Shown here piece after piece: positions 7,959-18,275 of a stretch of 48,859 bases of DNA. Source of the stretch: Bacteroidales bacterium (lineage in GTDB: Bacteria > Bacteroidota > Bacteroidia > Bacteroidales > P3); NCBI GenBank assembly GCA_017962545.1, contig JAGCVD010000020.1, forward strand, positions 1 through 48,859, given 5' to 3'. Both the position numbers and the translations under genes were made by a program. The stretch's first letter is position 1, and every line of letters starts with the position of its first letter. Below the pieces are notes generated by a model that was given only the letters and a program-made list of their open reading frames with translations, was not told the origin of the DNA and searched no databases.

Positions 7959-10900
7959 TTAGCGGAGCACGACGACGCGCTTGGCGGCGGCGTTGCCCAC
8001 CTTGACCAGATAGACACCGCTGTTGTTCACGCGGAACTCGACGTTCTCAGCAGCGCTGGCCTCGCGGCTCAGCATGCGGCCGTTGACATCGAACAGGAAG
8101 ACCTGGCGGCCTTCGGCACCGCGGACAACAATCCTGTTGTCGACGCTGTAGACGGTCACGTTGTCAGCCTCAACATCGTTGATGCTGTTCTTCGGACGGA
8201 AGATGGCCGTCAGAGCGCGGTTCGACTGGAGGTTGACAATCATGTAGGCTGTGTTGGTGGACAGGGTGTCCATGTTCTCATCGAGCCATGCCACGAACTC
8301 GTAGTTCTCGAAGGGATAGGCGATGAGGCTTACGCTGGAACCTTCCTCATATTCACCCTCACCGTCGATGCGGCCCTTCGAGTTGTCGTAGGCCACGGAG
8401 ACAGTGTAGTAGTTCACAGAAGAATCGTTCTCAGCAAAGACAGCCATCAGAATGACATCAGAGTTAACGGTGAAGCTGTAGATGTTGATGTGGGACACCG
8501 TGTCGCCAGTCTGGCTCAGCCAGGCCACGAAGTGGTAACCGCTGTTGGCGGTGGCGGTGGCGATGAAGTTGCTACCAGCGGCAGCCTGTGTGGTGCCGGC
8601 GGGGCTCACAGAACCCATGGTAGTGTCGTTCACACCCAGCGTCACGTTGTACATCGTCACAGGCGTGGTGTCGGCGGCGAAGTAGGCGGTCACGGTGAAG
8701 GTGACATTGTAATCAACATACTGCTGGTCAACAGCCGTAATCAATAGCGGGTTATCCTCGGCATCGGCCGTGTCGGTCATATAAAGCTGAGCACCCACGT
8801 ACATCTCCATGACCCAGTAATCCAGCATATAGCCGGCATTGGGCGTGGCGGTGACGGAGACCATGTCGTTCACATAGTAGTAGTGGACACCGGGAGCCGG
8901 GTTGGTGGTACCCATGGTGGCGTCGTTCACGGCATAGGTGACAGCGATGCTGTCGGGAGTGCCGGCAGAGAAGACAGCCTGCATCACGAGGTTATCGATA
9001 CCATCAACCAAGAGGTCATCAGCCTCGAAGAAGTAGCTACTGACCGAGAAGGTGTCAGTCTCACCCATGGTAGTCAACAACCAGTAGTCGAAGTGGTAGC
9101 CGCTGTTGGCGGTGGCGGTGAAGCTAATGGTGTCGCCAGAGACGTAGGTGTAGGTGCCGGGAGCGGGAGTGGTGGTACCCATCGTGGCATCGTTCACAGC
9201 GAAGGTAATGGTCAGTGTGTCGGCAGGAACAACAGGAGCATTCAGGCTCAGCTCGATGTCGTCGATGAGCAGGTAGTTCTCGTCGTAATCCATGTGGTGG
9301 AAGGCGATGTAGATGCTCTGACCGGCATAGGCGGTGAGGTCAACGCTCTGCAGCGTCCAAGAACCTTCAGCCTCGTCGTAAGGACGCAGGACGGTGGTGA
9401 AGGCAGCGGTGTCGTTGGTGGTGGTGGAAAGGACCACGCTGTAGCTGTCGGGATAGCTGGAATTGGTTCTCTCCCACCAGCTGAGGGTGAGTTCTTCACC
9501 GGCAGGCAGGGTAGCAGGCAGGACGAACTTCGGCGAAATCAGCCAAGCATCGGCGTGATAAGCTGCATTGTTCCAGCTCCACGAGGCAGCCATGTAGGAG
9601 CCAGTGTGAGGAGTGACAGCGCCATTGTCGAAGGAGGCCTGGACATTCCAGGGCTGACCATCGGCGCTGCCGTTGACGGTGCTCCAGCAGCCGAAGCCGT
9701 TCTCGAAGCCTTCATAGTAAGGCAGCGTGGTGATGTCGCCGCAGGCGGTGCTGGCAACGATAGTCACCATATCGCCAGCCTCGGTGGCCGAGCAGTTAGC
9801 GACCACACCGAAGGTGTAGGTCGTGGCGGCGGTCAAGCCGGTGACGGTGTAGTTGGTGACGGTGAGGCCGGTGGCCACAACAGTCGAGTCATTGTACACG
9901 GTGTAGGTGGCGCCGGTGTTGTTGGCGTCGGTCCAGCTGAGGCTGACGCTGGTCATCGTGACCGAGTCGACAGTCAGGTTGGTGACAGCCGCGCAGGCGG
10001 GCACATCGCGGATTACCACATCGTCGATGAAGAGGAAGTACATGTCGTTGGCGGTGTACTTGACAGCCACATACTTGATGCCGCTGGCGTTGAGCACCTC
10101 AGTGTAGTGAGCATAGGTCTCGTTGACCAGGTTGGTCTGCTCAGTGCCCCAAGTGAAGGCGCTGGTGTCGGCGGTGGTGGTGGAGTAACCAACCACGAAG
10201 CTCTCAGGATAAGTGGACGACATGATGCGGTAGTCGAACTCAACCTGCAGCTGGCTGCCCGTGCCGCTCAACTCGGGCGAGATGAGGAACTGCGGGGGAT
10301 TGGTGCTGTAGCTGAAGGCGAAGACGCCGTCGCCGGTGTGGGCATACTGGGTAGCACTCGTGACAATGCCGGTGTTGGTGGAGGTGGCATACACCGACCA
10401 GCAGGCGAGCGTGTTGCTGTTGCCCTCGAAGCCTTCGGTGAAGGGGATGGCCACAGCGGCGCAAGCCGTGGTGAAGGTGGTGCTCATCATGATGCTCTCA
10501 TCGTTGGTGCAGACGGCGGTCACACCATAGGTGTAATGCGTCATGGCGGTCAGGCCAGTGAGAGTGATGGTGGTGGTGGCGACATTCTGGACGAGGGTGG
10601 TGTCGGTACCGTTAATGGCATAGACATTGTAGCTGGCGGCATCACCGTTCCAGGTCAGCGTGGCACCAGTGGCGGTGACGTCGCTGGCGGTCAGGCCGGT
10701 CACAGGCAGACACGAGGGAGCCGTGCCGGGAGTGTAGGCGATAGTGGTCTTGGGCAGGAAGTCACGCTGGCTGATGCTGCTGCCGTAGCCACCCATGGAA
10801 GCACCAGTGGCAGAAACACCATACCAGGAGGAAGAAGACCATGAGCCCGATACCGTCTGCAGGAAGCCAACCTTAAGGTTGCCACCCATGTAGAGGTAAG

Positions 10901-13900
10901 GATTGGTGAGGTTGACCTCCATGATGTTGTTGTTGATGGAGAGAGTGCCAGCATACACCTGAGCCATGGTCGTGTAGTCGCCAAGCTCGGAAATGGTGTT
11001 GTCAGTCGTTTCGGTCAGGTAGACGTTGAACTCTGCAGCGCCCCAGCTGACACTGGCCTGGCTGGCATAGAACGTCAGCTTGTTGATGGCACCGTACTGC
11101 ATGGCAGCGAGGTCGGCGGCCGGGATGATGAACTGGCTCTTGGTGATATCGTCAGCCCACGTACCGTAGATAGGCACATAACTGTTGGTCGTGGCACCGT
11201 CGTTCACGGTAATAATGTAAGCATTGGTCGGGGTGAAGTTCACCGTGTTGCTCCAAGCACTCTGGTCGTTCACATCGCAGTTGGCGCGCACCATGGCGGT
11301 GTAGGGCGTCTCGGGAGTGAGACCGGTGAGCGTGTAGGGGTTGGTGGTGACGTCGATGAGGTTGGTCGAATCGCCATTGAGGCAAATCTGCCAAGCGGTC
11401 TCGGTGGCACCGGCCGTCCAAGCGAGGGTAGCCACAGTACCATTACCGGGGGTGATGGTAGCGGTCAGAGCGGTGGGAGCCGGGCAGGTAACCAGCGTAC
11501 GGGTAGTCACAGTGGCTGCATCGGAGGCGCTGGTGGCCGTGCAGTTGGCGACCACACCGAAGGTGTAGGGGCTGTCAGGCGTCAGGTTGGTGACAGTGTA
11601 GTTATTGCCAGTCACGCCAGTGGCCACGACATCACCGGTAGCACTGTAGATAGTATAGGTGGCACCGTCGTTGTTGGCGTCGTTCCAGGTGAGGGCGACA
11701 TCGTAGGCGGTAGGAGTGGCGGTCAGACCGGTCACAGCATAGCAGTAAGCGGCGGTCATCTCGGCAAAGACAACGCTGTCGACAGCAACACCATAGCCCC
11801 AACTGTCAGTCATTTCGAAGGCCACCTGGTGGGTGTTGGCGGGAATAACAATGTTTTCAACAGTCCAGTTCTGGATGTCGGTGGTATATTCTGCAGCCAT
11901 AACCCAGCTATCGGTAGCGGAGGTACGGTAGTACACGCGCATCTCATCCTGGTCGCCGCTCCAGCTCTTCTGGATGTGGGCGAAGGTGAGTTGCAGGGCA
12001 GTGGCATCGGCGCTGACGCTGAGAACAGGCGAAATCAGCTTAGTGACATTGCCAGAGGTAGCATGGCGGATATAAGCATAGTTGGAGCCTTCATAAGTGA
12101 CGCCAGTGCTACTGTAGCTGCCAAAGTTCCAAGTGCCGGGACCGTCAGTGGTCCAGCAGTCAACAGTGGTGCTGGCATCCTCGAAGGTCTCGGTGTAGGG
12201 CAGCGCGACGGGAGCGCAACCAACGGTGGTGTCAGCGTCGGCAGCAAAGACGGCGGTGAGAGTAACACCGTTATAGGCGCTGGTAATCACATCGGTGATG
12301 GTCAGGTCGGTAACACCGGTCGGCATGACCTGGCCTCCCAAGGTCATCTGCCAGTCGGTCAGGTGGTAACCGGTCTCGGGCACAGCGGTGGCGGTGAAGG
12401 TCTCTCCCGCAACATAGGCGTGGGTGCCGGGGGCGGGAACGGTGGTACCCATCGTGGCATCGTTCACAGCAAGGGTAACGTAAATGCTGTCAACCTGAGG
12501 AGCGGTGGTACCGGTCACGGAGATGTTGTCGAGGTGGAGGTCATTGTCGCCGCCACTCCAGAGAGACTGGGTGTAGAAGGCAATCTTGATGGTGTTGCCC
12601 ACATACGGAGTCAGGTCGATGACCTTGTTCTGATAGGTGAGGCTGGCCAAGGAAGCGTAGGTGTAGTCACCCGTGCCGTTCTGCCACACGGTGGCGTTGT
12701 TGGCGCTCCAGGTCTGGCCGCCGTCGGTCGAGATGATGACCATGAAGGCCTGCGAGGTGTTGGTGTCGCCATTCGCATCGGGCAGAGCTGCATTGTTGTA
12801 GTCGGTCAGGGCCACATCGAAGCTGAGCTGAGCCGAGCTAACGGTGGTCAGGTCGATGGCGGGAGTGATCATCCATGCCTTTTGAGCGTCGGCGTTACCG
12901 TAAATGTTCTTGTAGTAGTGGCCACCCTCAAAACCGTCTCTTGCGCTGCTGGTATAGGTCCAGTTGGTAGGATTGCCAAGGGTCAGAGCCGTGCCGGCAA
13001 AGACATCGGCGGCAGAGACGCCGCTGGCGCCGCGCCAGCAAGGATCGCTGGAGAGGGTGGCGTCGAAAGTCTCGGTGAAGGGCAGAGTCTCGGTGCCACA
13101 AGAGGTACGGCCGTTGACGGTCACCATGGGCGACTCGTCAGTGGCCGAGCAGTTGGCTTTCACGCCGAAGGTGTAAGGCGTGTTGGCGTTCAGGCCTGTG
13201 GCGGTGTAGGTGGTGCTGGTGACACCAGTGGCCACAACGCTGTTGTCGCTCATGTCGTAAACAGTGTAAGTGGCACCGCTGTTATCTGCGTCGACCCATG
13301 TCAGGGTGAGACTGCTGGAAGTAGCATCTGCGACTGTCAGGTTGGTGACGGGCAGGCAGGTGGGTGTGGCATCGAGAACCACATCGTCAATATAAATGTA
13401 GTTGTAGCTGTAGGACGTGGTGGTGTCAATCCAGGGGCAGTAGAATGCCACATACTTGCCGGTGCCGCTGTAGTTGGCCAAGTCAACAAAATAGGTCTCT
13501 ATCGTATTGGCGGCCAGCGGGGTCATGTTGATGGTGTCAACAGCCACGAAAGTGGTGGCATCGGTCGGATCAGTCATCACACCGACGTAGATTATAGAGC
13601 GGTAGTAGACTGTGGTGGTGCTGTAACGCTTGGCTTTGAAGCCCAAAGTCAGGCTGGTGACATCCAGCGTAGCGTCAATCTGCGGCAGGGCAGCATAGCT
13701 ATAGATGTTAGTGCTGGTAGCCGACGAAGGCTTGTAGCCATAGAAGTAGAGGCAACGTTCGCCACTGACGACGCTGGTCGAGGGATAAGGATAGGCAGTA
13801 GAGCCATTGGTACCCTTGGTCCAGCAGGGGTGAATGGTGGCAGAAGAACCACTGGCATAAGCTTCAAAGTCCTCGCTGAAGGGCAGGTCGGCTGCAGCTA

Positions 13901-16307
13901 TGGTGCTGCAAGCGGTGTAGCCGCTAACGGAGACAGTGTCGCCGTTCTCGGTGGCCGAGCAGTTGGCAATCACGTGGAAAGTATACTGGGTACCGGGGTT
14001 GAGGCCAGTGACAGTATAGGTGGTGCCAGTGATGCCAGAGGCAATGCTAGCCTGGTTGTCGGCGACCGTGTAAGTGGCGCTGGTGTTCAGGTTGTCTTCC
14101 CACGACAGCGTGATGCTGCTTGTGGTGGCACCGGAAACTGCCAGGTTGGTGACAGGTGAGCAGGCGGGCAGGTAGTCAACCACAATGTCGTCTATGTAAG
14201 AGTAGGCATAATAAGTAGTGGCTGATGTGTTGAAATTGCGGAAGGCAATGATACGGCTGCTGCCCGTATAACTCCCGAAGTATACCGTGTAATCGATATG
14301 CGTACTGGTGGGAGTGGTGTTGAGTGTGTCAATGGGAATGAAGGTAGAGCCCTCCATCACACCAACGGCGAGTTTATAGGATGTACCTGTGGTATAGGCG
14401 CTGAAACTGAGTTTAAGAGTGTTCAGAGGCTCGGCCATCGGGGGCAGGCAGGTGTAGCTGACGCCGTAGAGGCGCAGGCTGTAGCTACCGCTGTTGGCGT
14501 TGGTTGCGCTATAATAAACCTGGGGCTGATACGAAGCAGCCTGATAGCTGCTGGAGCCGGTCATTGTATAGGTCCAGCAGTCGACATGCACGCCAGTGGC
14601 GGCAGTGGTGCTGGTGGTAAGGCCATCGAAATTCTCAGTGTAAGGAATGGTAGCAGCCTCACAAAGGGTTTGGCAGCTGACAGTGACTGCGTCTGAAACG
14701 TCTCCACCGCCACAATCTGCAACAACGCCAAAGGTATAAACAGTGTTGGCAATCAGGCTGGTGACAGTGTATGTGGTGCCGGTGATACCCGTAGCAACAA
14801 CCGAGGTGTCGCTCATATCATACACCGTATAGGTGGCGCCAGTGTTCAGGGCGTCGGTCCAGTTGAGGGTAACGCTGTTGGAGGTGATATCGGCGGCTGT
14901 CAGGGCCGTGATACTCACGCAGGAAGGAGCATCATCAATAACGAAGTTATCCAGATAGGTGGCTGAGCCGTACTGGCTTTCACCACGCAGGATGATGTAG
15001 CACGTGCCAGTGAAGGGGATGACAAAATCGTAAGTATACCAACCCGTGGCGCTTTCGGCAGACACAGAACCGCCATCGGTCTGGGCGCAGTTGCGATAGA
15101 GGAAGCCAAGCTCGGTGGCACCGGTAATCTCACCATCGGTGCTGGCAAACACGCGCACGCCTTCCGAGGTGTAGGAAGTACCCGAAGCATTGCGGTAAAC
15201 AGCAATAGAGAGCTGCTTGGTGGTGCCGGTGGGAATATCCATCTGCGGCAGTATCAGTTTGGTCTGAGTGCCGTTGGACATATCGTGCAGGCGCAGCGTC
15301 TTGGTGGCGTTGCCGCCCGCGCTGGAACCCTGATAGACCTCAAAGAAGTAGGTACCAGAGCCGGAGATATGCTCATTGACCCAGCAGGGATCCTCAAGTT
15401 TCACACCGCTGGAGCTGGCCGCGAAGCTCTCAAAGTCTTCGCTCCAGGGGAAGATGGTGTTGGCGTAGCAAGTGGTAGCGCAGGTAACGGTGGTAAAGCC
15501 GTCGGCGTTATCGCTGCCGCAGTTGGTCTGCACGCCCAGCGTGTAGGTCGTGGCTGCGGTGAGGTTATTGACAACGCAAGTCGTGCCAGTGACATTGGAC
15601 ATCAAGATGCTGGTGTCGCTCATGTCGTAGATGCTGTAGGTAGCATTGCTATTGAGGGCGTCAGTCCATGTCAGCGTCAGGCTGGCGGGAGTGGCGTTGG
15701 AGGCGGCGAGGTTCGTCACCTTGAAGCAAGAGGGAATGGCACCGTAGGAGAAGGTGCACTTGGGCAGGAAAGTGTAAGCCGAGCTGTTGTAGCTGTTGTA
15801 CGAGGCATTTTCGGTGGTTGTTACACCGAGGAAGTACCAGCGGTTCCAGCTGGCGGCGGCGTGGTTGAGGTCAACCAGCAGGTTGCCGCCATTGTACACG
15901 TAGGCCTGGTCGAACTCGAGGGTTAGTGTGCCCGTCGAGCAGTCGAAATAGCCCTGATAGACCTGTGTGAGCGTGGTCGTGTTGTCCAAAGCGCTCAGCG
16001 TGGTCGCTGTCGTCTCGCCGAGGGAAACGGTCCACGTGCCCAGACGGCTGGCGGCGGTATAGGTACCGTTGCTGGCGCTCGGGTCGATGTAGAACACCAT
16101 CTGTGTGATGGCTTGGCCGTTCATGGCGGTCAAATCAGTGGCAGGGTAGAGCATCTGGTTGTGCTGAGCACCGTCAGCATTATACCCGTCGAAGGGTACA
16201 TACTGGCTGTTGACTGTGCCGTCGCACACCGTCAAATTCTGCGCCTGCGATGCAAACGGCAGTATCATTACCGCCAGAAGCATCAAAGTTCGTAGAAACT
16301 TTTGCAT
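7959..16307 (-). CDS. Giant T9SS-exported multidomain surface protein
   Basis: The product has 2782 residues, with a signal peptide at 1-22 (ending ASQAQ). Reading along it I count about eight FN3-like modules with the recurring pattern LTWxDxxNxxATYTVYDMSD...YTFGVxANC, and about seven MAM/choice-of-anchor-J-like jelly rolls that each begin PFxExFE and later CW. There are two copies of a separate module (near the N-terminus and mid-protein, with FLPK at its end). Five InlB-B-type repeats built on VNDATMGTT-PAPG fall in two places, one near the middle and four near the C-terminus. The last 75 or so residues are a T9SS type A sorting domain (VYSVDNRIVVRGAEG, VFLFDVNGRML, GVYLVKVGN, basic end). 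This domain is known to direct export through SprA and surface attachment or release. The role is probably adhesion; no enzyme domain is seen. It has its own promoter and terminator. Confidence 0.95.
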   Translation of the reverse strand: MQKFLRTLMLLAVMILPFASQAQNLTVCDGTVNSQYVPFDGYNADGAQHNQMLYPATDLTAMNGQAITQMVFYIDPSASNGTYTAASRLGTWTVSLGETTATTLSALDNTTTLTQVYQGYFDCSTGTLTLEFDQAYVYNGGNLLVDLNHAAASWNRWYFLGVTTTENASYNSYNSSAYTFLPKCTFSYGAIPSCFKVTNLAASNATPASLTLTWTDALNSNATYSIYDMSDTSILMSNVTGTTCVVNNLTAATTYTLGVQTNCGSDNADGFTTVTCATTCYANTIFPWSEDFESFAASSSGVKLEDPCWVNEHISGSGTYFFEVYQGSSAGGNATKTLRLHDMSNGTQTKLILPQMDIPTGTTKQLSIAVYRNASGTSYTSEGVRVFASTDGEITGATELGFLYRNCAQTDGGSVSAESATGWYTYDFVIPFTGTCYIILRGESQYGSATYLDNFVIDDAPSCVSITALTAADITSNSVTLNWTDALNTGATYTVYDMSDTSVVATGITGTTYTVTSLIANTVYTFGVVADCGGGDVSDAVTVSCQTLCEAATIPYTENFDGLTTSTTAATGVHVDCWTYTMTGSSSYQAASYQPQVYYSATNANSGSYSLRLYGVSYTCLPPMAEPLNTLKLSFSAYTTGTSYKLAVGVMEGSTFIPIDTLNTTPTSTHIDYTVYFGSYTGSSRIIAFRNFNTSATTYYAYSYIDDIVVDYLPACSPVTNLAVSGATTSSITLSWEDNLNTSATYTVADNQASIASGITGTTYTVTGLNPGTQYTFHVIANCSATENGDTVSVSGYTACSTIAAADLPFSEDFEAYASGSSATIHPCWTKGTNGSTAYPYPSTSVVSGERCLYFYGYKPSSATSTNIYSYAALPQIDATLDVTSLTLGFKAKRYSTTTVYYRSIIYVGVMTDPTDATTFVAVDTINMTPLAANTIETYFVDLANYSGTGKYVAFYCPWIDTTTSYSYNYIYIDDVVLDATPTCLPVTNLTVADATSSSLTLTWVDADNSGATYTVYDMSDNSVVATGVTSTTYTATGLNANTPYTFGVKANCSATDESPMVTVNGRTSCGTETLPFTETFDATLSSDPCWRGASGVSAADVFAGTALTLGNPTNWTYTSSARDGFEGGHYYKNIYGNADAQKAWMITPAIDLTTVSSAQLSFDVALTDYNNAALPDANGDTNTSQAFMVIISTDGGQTWSANNATVWQNGTGDYTYASLASLTYQNKVIDLTPYVGNTIKIAFYTQSLWSGGDNDLHLDNISVTGTTAPQVDSIYVTLAVNDATMGTTVPAPGTHAYVAGETFTATAVPETGYHLTDWQMTLGGQVMPTGVTDLTITDVITSAYNGVTLTAVFAADADTTVGCAPVALPYTETFEDASTTVDCWTTDGPGTWNFGSYSSTGVTYEGSNYAYIRHATSGNVTKLISPVLSVSADATALQLTFAHIQKSWSGDQDEMRVYYRTSATDSWVMAAEYTTDIQNWTVENIVIPANTHQVAFEMTDSWGYGVAVDSVVFAEMTAAYCYAVTGLTATPTAYDVALTWNDANNDGATYTIYSATGDVVATGVTGNNYTVTNLTPDSPYTFGVVANCTATSASDAATVTTRTLVTCPAPTALTATITPGNGTVATLAWTAGATETAWQICLNGDSTNLIDVTTNPYTLTGLTPETPYTAMVRANCDVNDQSAWSNTVNFTPTNAYIITVNDGATTNSYVPIYGTWADDITKSQFIIPAADLAAMQYGAINKLTFYASQASVSWGAAEFNVYLTETTDNTISELGDYTTMAQVYAGTLSINNNIMEVNLTNPYLYMGGNLKVGFLQTVSGSWSSSSWYGVSATGASMGGYGSSISQRDFLPKTTIAYTPGTAPSCLPVTGLTASDVTATGATLTWNGDAASYNVYAINGTDTTLVQNVATTTITLTGLTAMTHYTYGVTAVCTNDESIMMSTTFTTACAAVAIPFTEGFEGNSNTLACWSVYATSTNTGIVTSATQYAHTGDGVFAFSYSTNPPQFLISPELSGTGSQLQVEFDYRIMSSTYPESFVVGYSTTTADTSAFTWGTEQTNLVNETYAHYTEVLNASGIKYVAVKYTANDMYFLFIDDVVIRDVPACAAVTNLTVDSVTMTSVSLSWTDANNTGATYTVYNDSTVVATGLTVTNYTVTGLTAATTYTFGVVANCSATEAGDMVTIVASTACGDITTLPYYEGFENGFGCWSTVNGSADGQPWNVQASFDNGAVTPHTGSYMAASWSWNNAAYHADAWLISPKFVLPATLPAGEELTLSWWERTNSSYPDSYSVVLSTTTNDTAAFTTVLRPYDEAEGSWTLQSVDLTAYAGQSIYIAFHHMDYDENYLLIDDIELSLNAPVVPADTLTITFAVNDATMGTTTPAPGTYTYVSGDTISFTATANSGYHFDYWLLTTMGETDTFSVSSYFFEADDLLVDGIDNLVMQAVFSAGTPDSIAVTYAVNDATMGTTNPAPGVHYYYVNDMVSVTATPNAGYMLDYWVMEMYVGAQLYMTDTADAEDNPLLITAVDQQYVDYNVTFTVTAYFAADTTPVTMYNVTLGVNDTTMGSVSPAGTTQAAAGSNFIATATANSGYHFVAWLSQTGDTVSHINIYSFTVNSDVILMAVFAENDSSVNYYTVSVAYDNSKGRIDGEGEYEEGSSVSLIAYPFENYEFVAWLDENMDTLSTNTAYMIVNLQSNRALTAIFRPKNSINDVEADNVTVYSVDNRIVVRGAEGRQVFLFDVNGRMLSREASAAENVEFRVNNSGVYLVKVGNAAAKRVVVLR

Positions 16308-16400
16308 GATGTTTTGTTTTTGGTTAATAAAAAAGGTTATTTAACGTTGTTTTTTGTTTCTCTGTTTTTGCTCTCGTCTCTATACAATAATTCCAAAGTG

Positions 16401-16431
16401 CAAAGGTACTCTTTTTTTCCATTCCGACAAA
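16401..16431 (-). promoter_or_regulatory. Bacteroidota-type promoter of the giant T9SS protein gene
   Basis: On the minus strand a TTTG (16431-16428) lies 19 bp before TACCTTTG (16408-16401). This matches the known Bacteroidota primary-sigma consensus of a TTTG -33 box and a TAnnTTTG -7 box at that spacing. Transcription would start near 16393, giving a leader of about 86 nt before the ATG at 16307. Confidence 0.8.
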
Positions 16432-16693
16432 GTGTTTTTGAAAGTTTAACACTTTAAAATAAACCATCTGCTTGAACTGCAATATAATAACGATTGGCCC
16501 TCGGCACCATTCCGGCAGCGAAACCGACCGTTTTTTGAAAGAAAAACACTCCTCGCCCACCCCGAAAAGCACCCTCCGACCACCGTCCGTAACCGCCCCC
16601 TACCCTCACCCCGAACCGACTCCAAAAATGACCCAGATGACACTTTTCCGAAAACATCACAACCCACACTGAACGAATGGATTACACGGGGCA

Positions 16694-16720
16694 GGTCGGG
16701 CGAGGGTCGGGCGAGGGTCG
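16694..16720. repeat. 11-bp tandem repeat
   Basis: Two exact copies of GGTCGGGCGAG plus a partial third (GGTCG) lie in the intergenic region upstream of the aminopeptidase gene. Its role is unknown. Confidence 0.7.
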
Positions 16721-16815
16721 ATAGCAAATGGTATTAAACACCTGATTTTCAGTCTATCATAAGACGCTTTTTTGACTCAAAATCCGACCTTCGGAAGCTA
16801 TTTTTTGGCGCCGAC

Positions 16816-16847
16816 ATACTAAAATAATCCTGCCGGCGTTTTAGTAT
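16816..16847. promoter_or_regulatory. Inverted repeat in the leader of the aminopeptidase gene
   Basis: ATACTAAAA at 16816-16824 pairs with TTTTAGTAT at 16839-16847 around a 14-bp GC-rich centre, 29 bp before the ATG at 16876. It could be an operator or a leader hairpin. No T-run follows it on the plus strand, so it does not look like a standard terminator there. Confidence 0.4.
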
Positions 16848-16875
16848 TTATCGAAATAAATAAAAACACCACGAT

Positions 16876-18273
16876 ATGTTCAAAAAAGAGACCTACATCG
16901 CGCGCCGCGAGCAGCTGCGCAAGGACATCGGCCACGGCCTGATTATCATTCCCGGCAACCACGAGGCGCCCTGCAACTACAAGGACAACACCTACTGGTT
17001 CCGTCAGGACAGCACCTTCCTCTATTTCTTCGGCCTTCAGCGCGAGGATATGGTGGGCGTGCTCGACTGCGAGAGCGGCAAGGACTACATCTTCGCCAAC
17101 GACTACGATATCGACGACATCATCTGGACGGGCCCCCTGCCCTCGGTGAAGGAGCTGGCGGCCAGCGTGGGCGTGGAGAACACCGCCCCCCTGAAGACCC
17201 TTCGCGACATGATTTACGCCCTGCGGACGCCGACCTGCGACACTCCGATGCCGCTCTACCTGCCGCCCTACCGAGCCGACATCCGTGCCGACCTGGCCGA
17301 CCTGATAGGCCTGAAGTACTCGACGGTGGACCGTCACGCCTCGCAGGAGCTCATCCTGGCCTGCGTGAAGCAGCGCATGATCAAGAGCGCCGAGGAGATT
17401 GAGGAAATCGAGAAGGCCATCGCCACAGCCTATAACATGCATGTCGGCGCCATGAAGATGGCCATGCCGGGACGCTACGAGTACGAGCTGGCGGCCTTCA
17501 TGGAGGGCGAGGCCTGGAAGGGTAACGGCCCCGTGAGCTTCCCCGTCATCATGACCGTGCACGGCGAGACGCTGCACAACCACGGCCACAACAACCGCTT
17601 GGAGGTGGGCCGCATGCTGGTGATGGACGCCGGCTGCGAGACACCGATGAACTATTGCTCCGACATCACCCGCACCGTCCCCGTGGGCGGCCGTTTCGAC
17701 GAGCGCCAGAAGACCATCTACGAGATAGTGCTCAGCGCCCAGCTGGAGGCCGCCGCCGTCACAAGGCCGGGCATCACCTATAAGGAAGTGCACACCGCCG
17801 CCAGCCGCAAGCTGGCCGAGGGCTACAAGGGACTGGGCATCCTCAAGGGCTCGGTGGACGACATCGTGGCCGCCGGCGCCCACGCGCTGCTGATGCCCCA
17901 CGGCTTGGGTCACATGATGGGCCTCGACGTGCACGACATGGAGAACTACGGCCAGATCAACGTGGGCTACGACGAGGAGACGCGTCCCAGCGAGCAGTTC
18001 GGTCTGGGAAGCCTGCGCTGCGGCCGCAAGCTGCAGCCCGGCTTTGTCATCACCGACGAGCCCGGCTGCTACTTCATCCCCGCGCTGATAGACAAATGGC
18101 GCGCCGAGGGCACCTGCAAGGACTTCGTCAACTTCGACGAACTGGAGAAATGGAAAGACTTCGGCGGCATACGCATCGAGGACGACGTGCTCGTCACCGA
18201 GACGGGCAGCCGCATCCTCGGCAAGCCTATCCCCAAGACCGTCAAGGAGATTGAGGAGGTGATGGCACAGTAA
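16876..18273 (+). CDS. pepP: Xaa-Pro aminopeptidase (M24B family)
   Basis: This cytosolic metalloenzyme removes the N-terminal residue from peptides with proline in second position. The product has 465 residues. The N-terminal creatinase/AMP-N domain covers about 1-160 (IIPGNHEAPCNYKDNTYWFRQDS, FYFFGL-type block). The pita-bread catalytic domain follows, with the five expected metal ligands visible: D251 (VMDAGC), D263 (SDITRT), H346 (HGLGHMMG), E395 (TDEPG) and E435 (RIEDD). Length and ligands match E. coli PepP-like enzymes. It is followed by a palindromic element and then the nucleoside kinase gene on the same strand. Confidence 0.94.
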   Translation: MFKKETYIARREQLRKDIGHGLIIIPGNHEAPCNYKDNTYWFRQDSTFLYFFGLQREDMVGVLDCESGKDYIFANDYDIDDIIWTGPLPSVKELAASVGVENTAPLKTLRDMIYALRTPTCDTPMPLYLPPYRADIRADLADLIGLKYSTVDRHASQELILACVKQRMIKSAEEIEEIEKAIATAYNMHVGAMKMAMPGRYEYELAAFMEGEAWKGNGPVSFPVIMTVHGETLHNHGHNNRLEVGRMLVMDAGCETPMNYCSDITRTVPVGGRFDERQKTIYEIVLSAQLEAAAVTRPGITYKEVHTAASRKLAEGYKGLGILKGSVDDIVAAGAHALLMPHGLGHMMGLDVHDMENYGQINVGYDEETRPSEQFGLGSLRCGRKLQPGFVITDEPGCYFIPALIDKWRAEGTCKDFVNFDELEKWKDFGGIRIEDDVLVTETGSRILGKPIPKTVKEIEEVMAQ

Positions 18274-18275
18274 AA

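Larger units (their letters stand above)
16308..16875. other. Gene-free divergent intergenic region
   Basis: These 568 bp separate the leftward giant gene from the rightward aminopeptidase gene. They hold the promoter at 16401-16431, an 11-bp tandem repeat at 16694-16720 and an inverted repeat at 16816-16847. The middle part (about 16500-16690) is C-rich on the plus strand. Short open frames exist, but none has a recognisable product or composition resembling its neighbours. No RNA gene was recognised. Confidence 0.6.

Noticed and set aside
16324-16727. Short open frames in the gene-free region
   Set aside because: They overlap the promoter and a C-rich segment, and their products (runs of Gly/Arg/Phe) have no recognisable domain.
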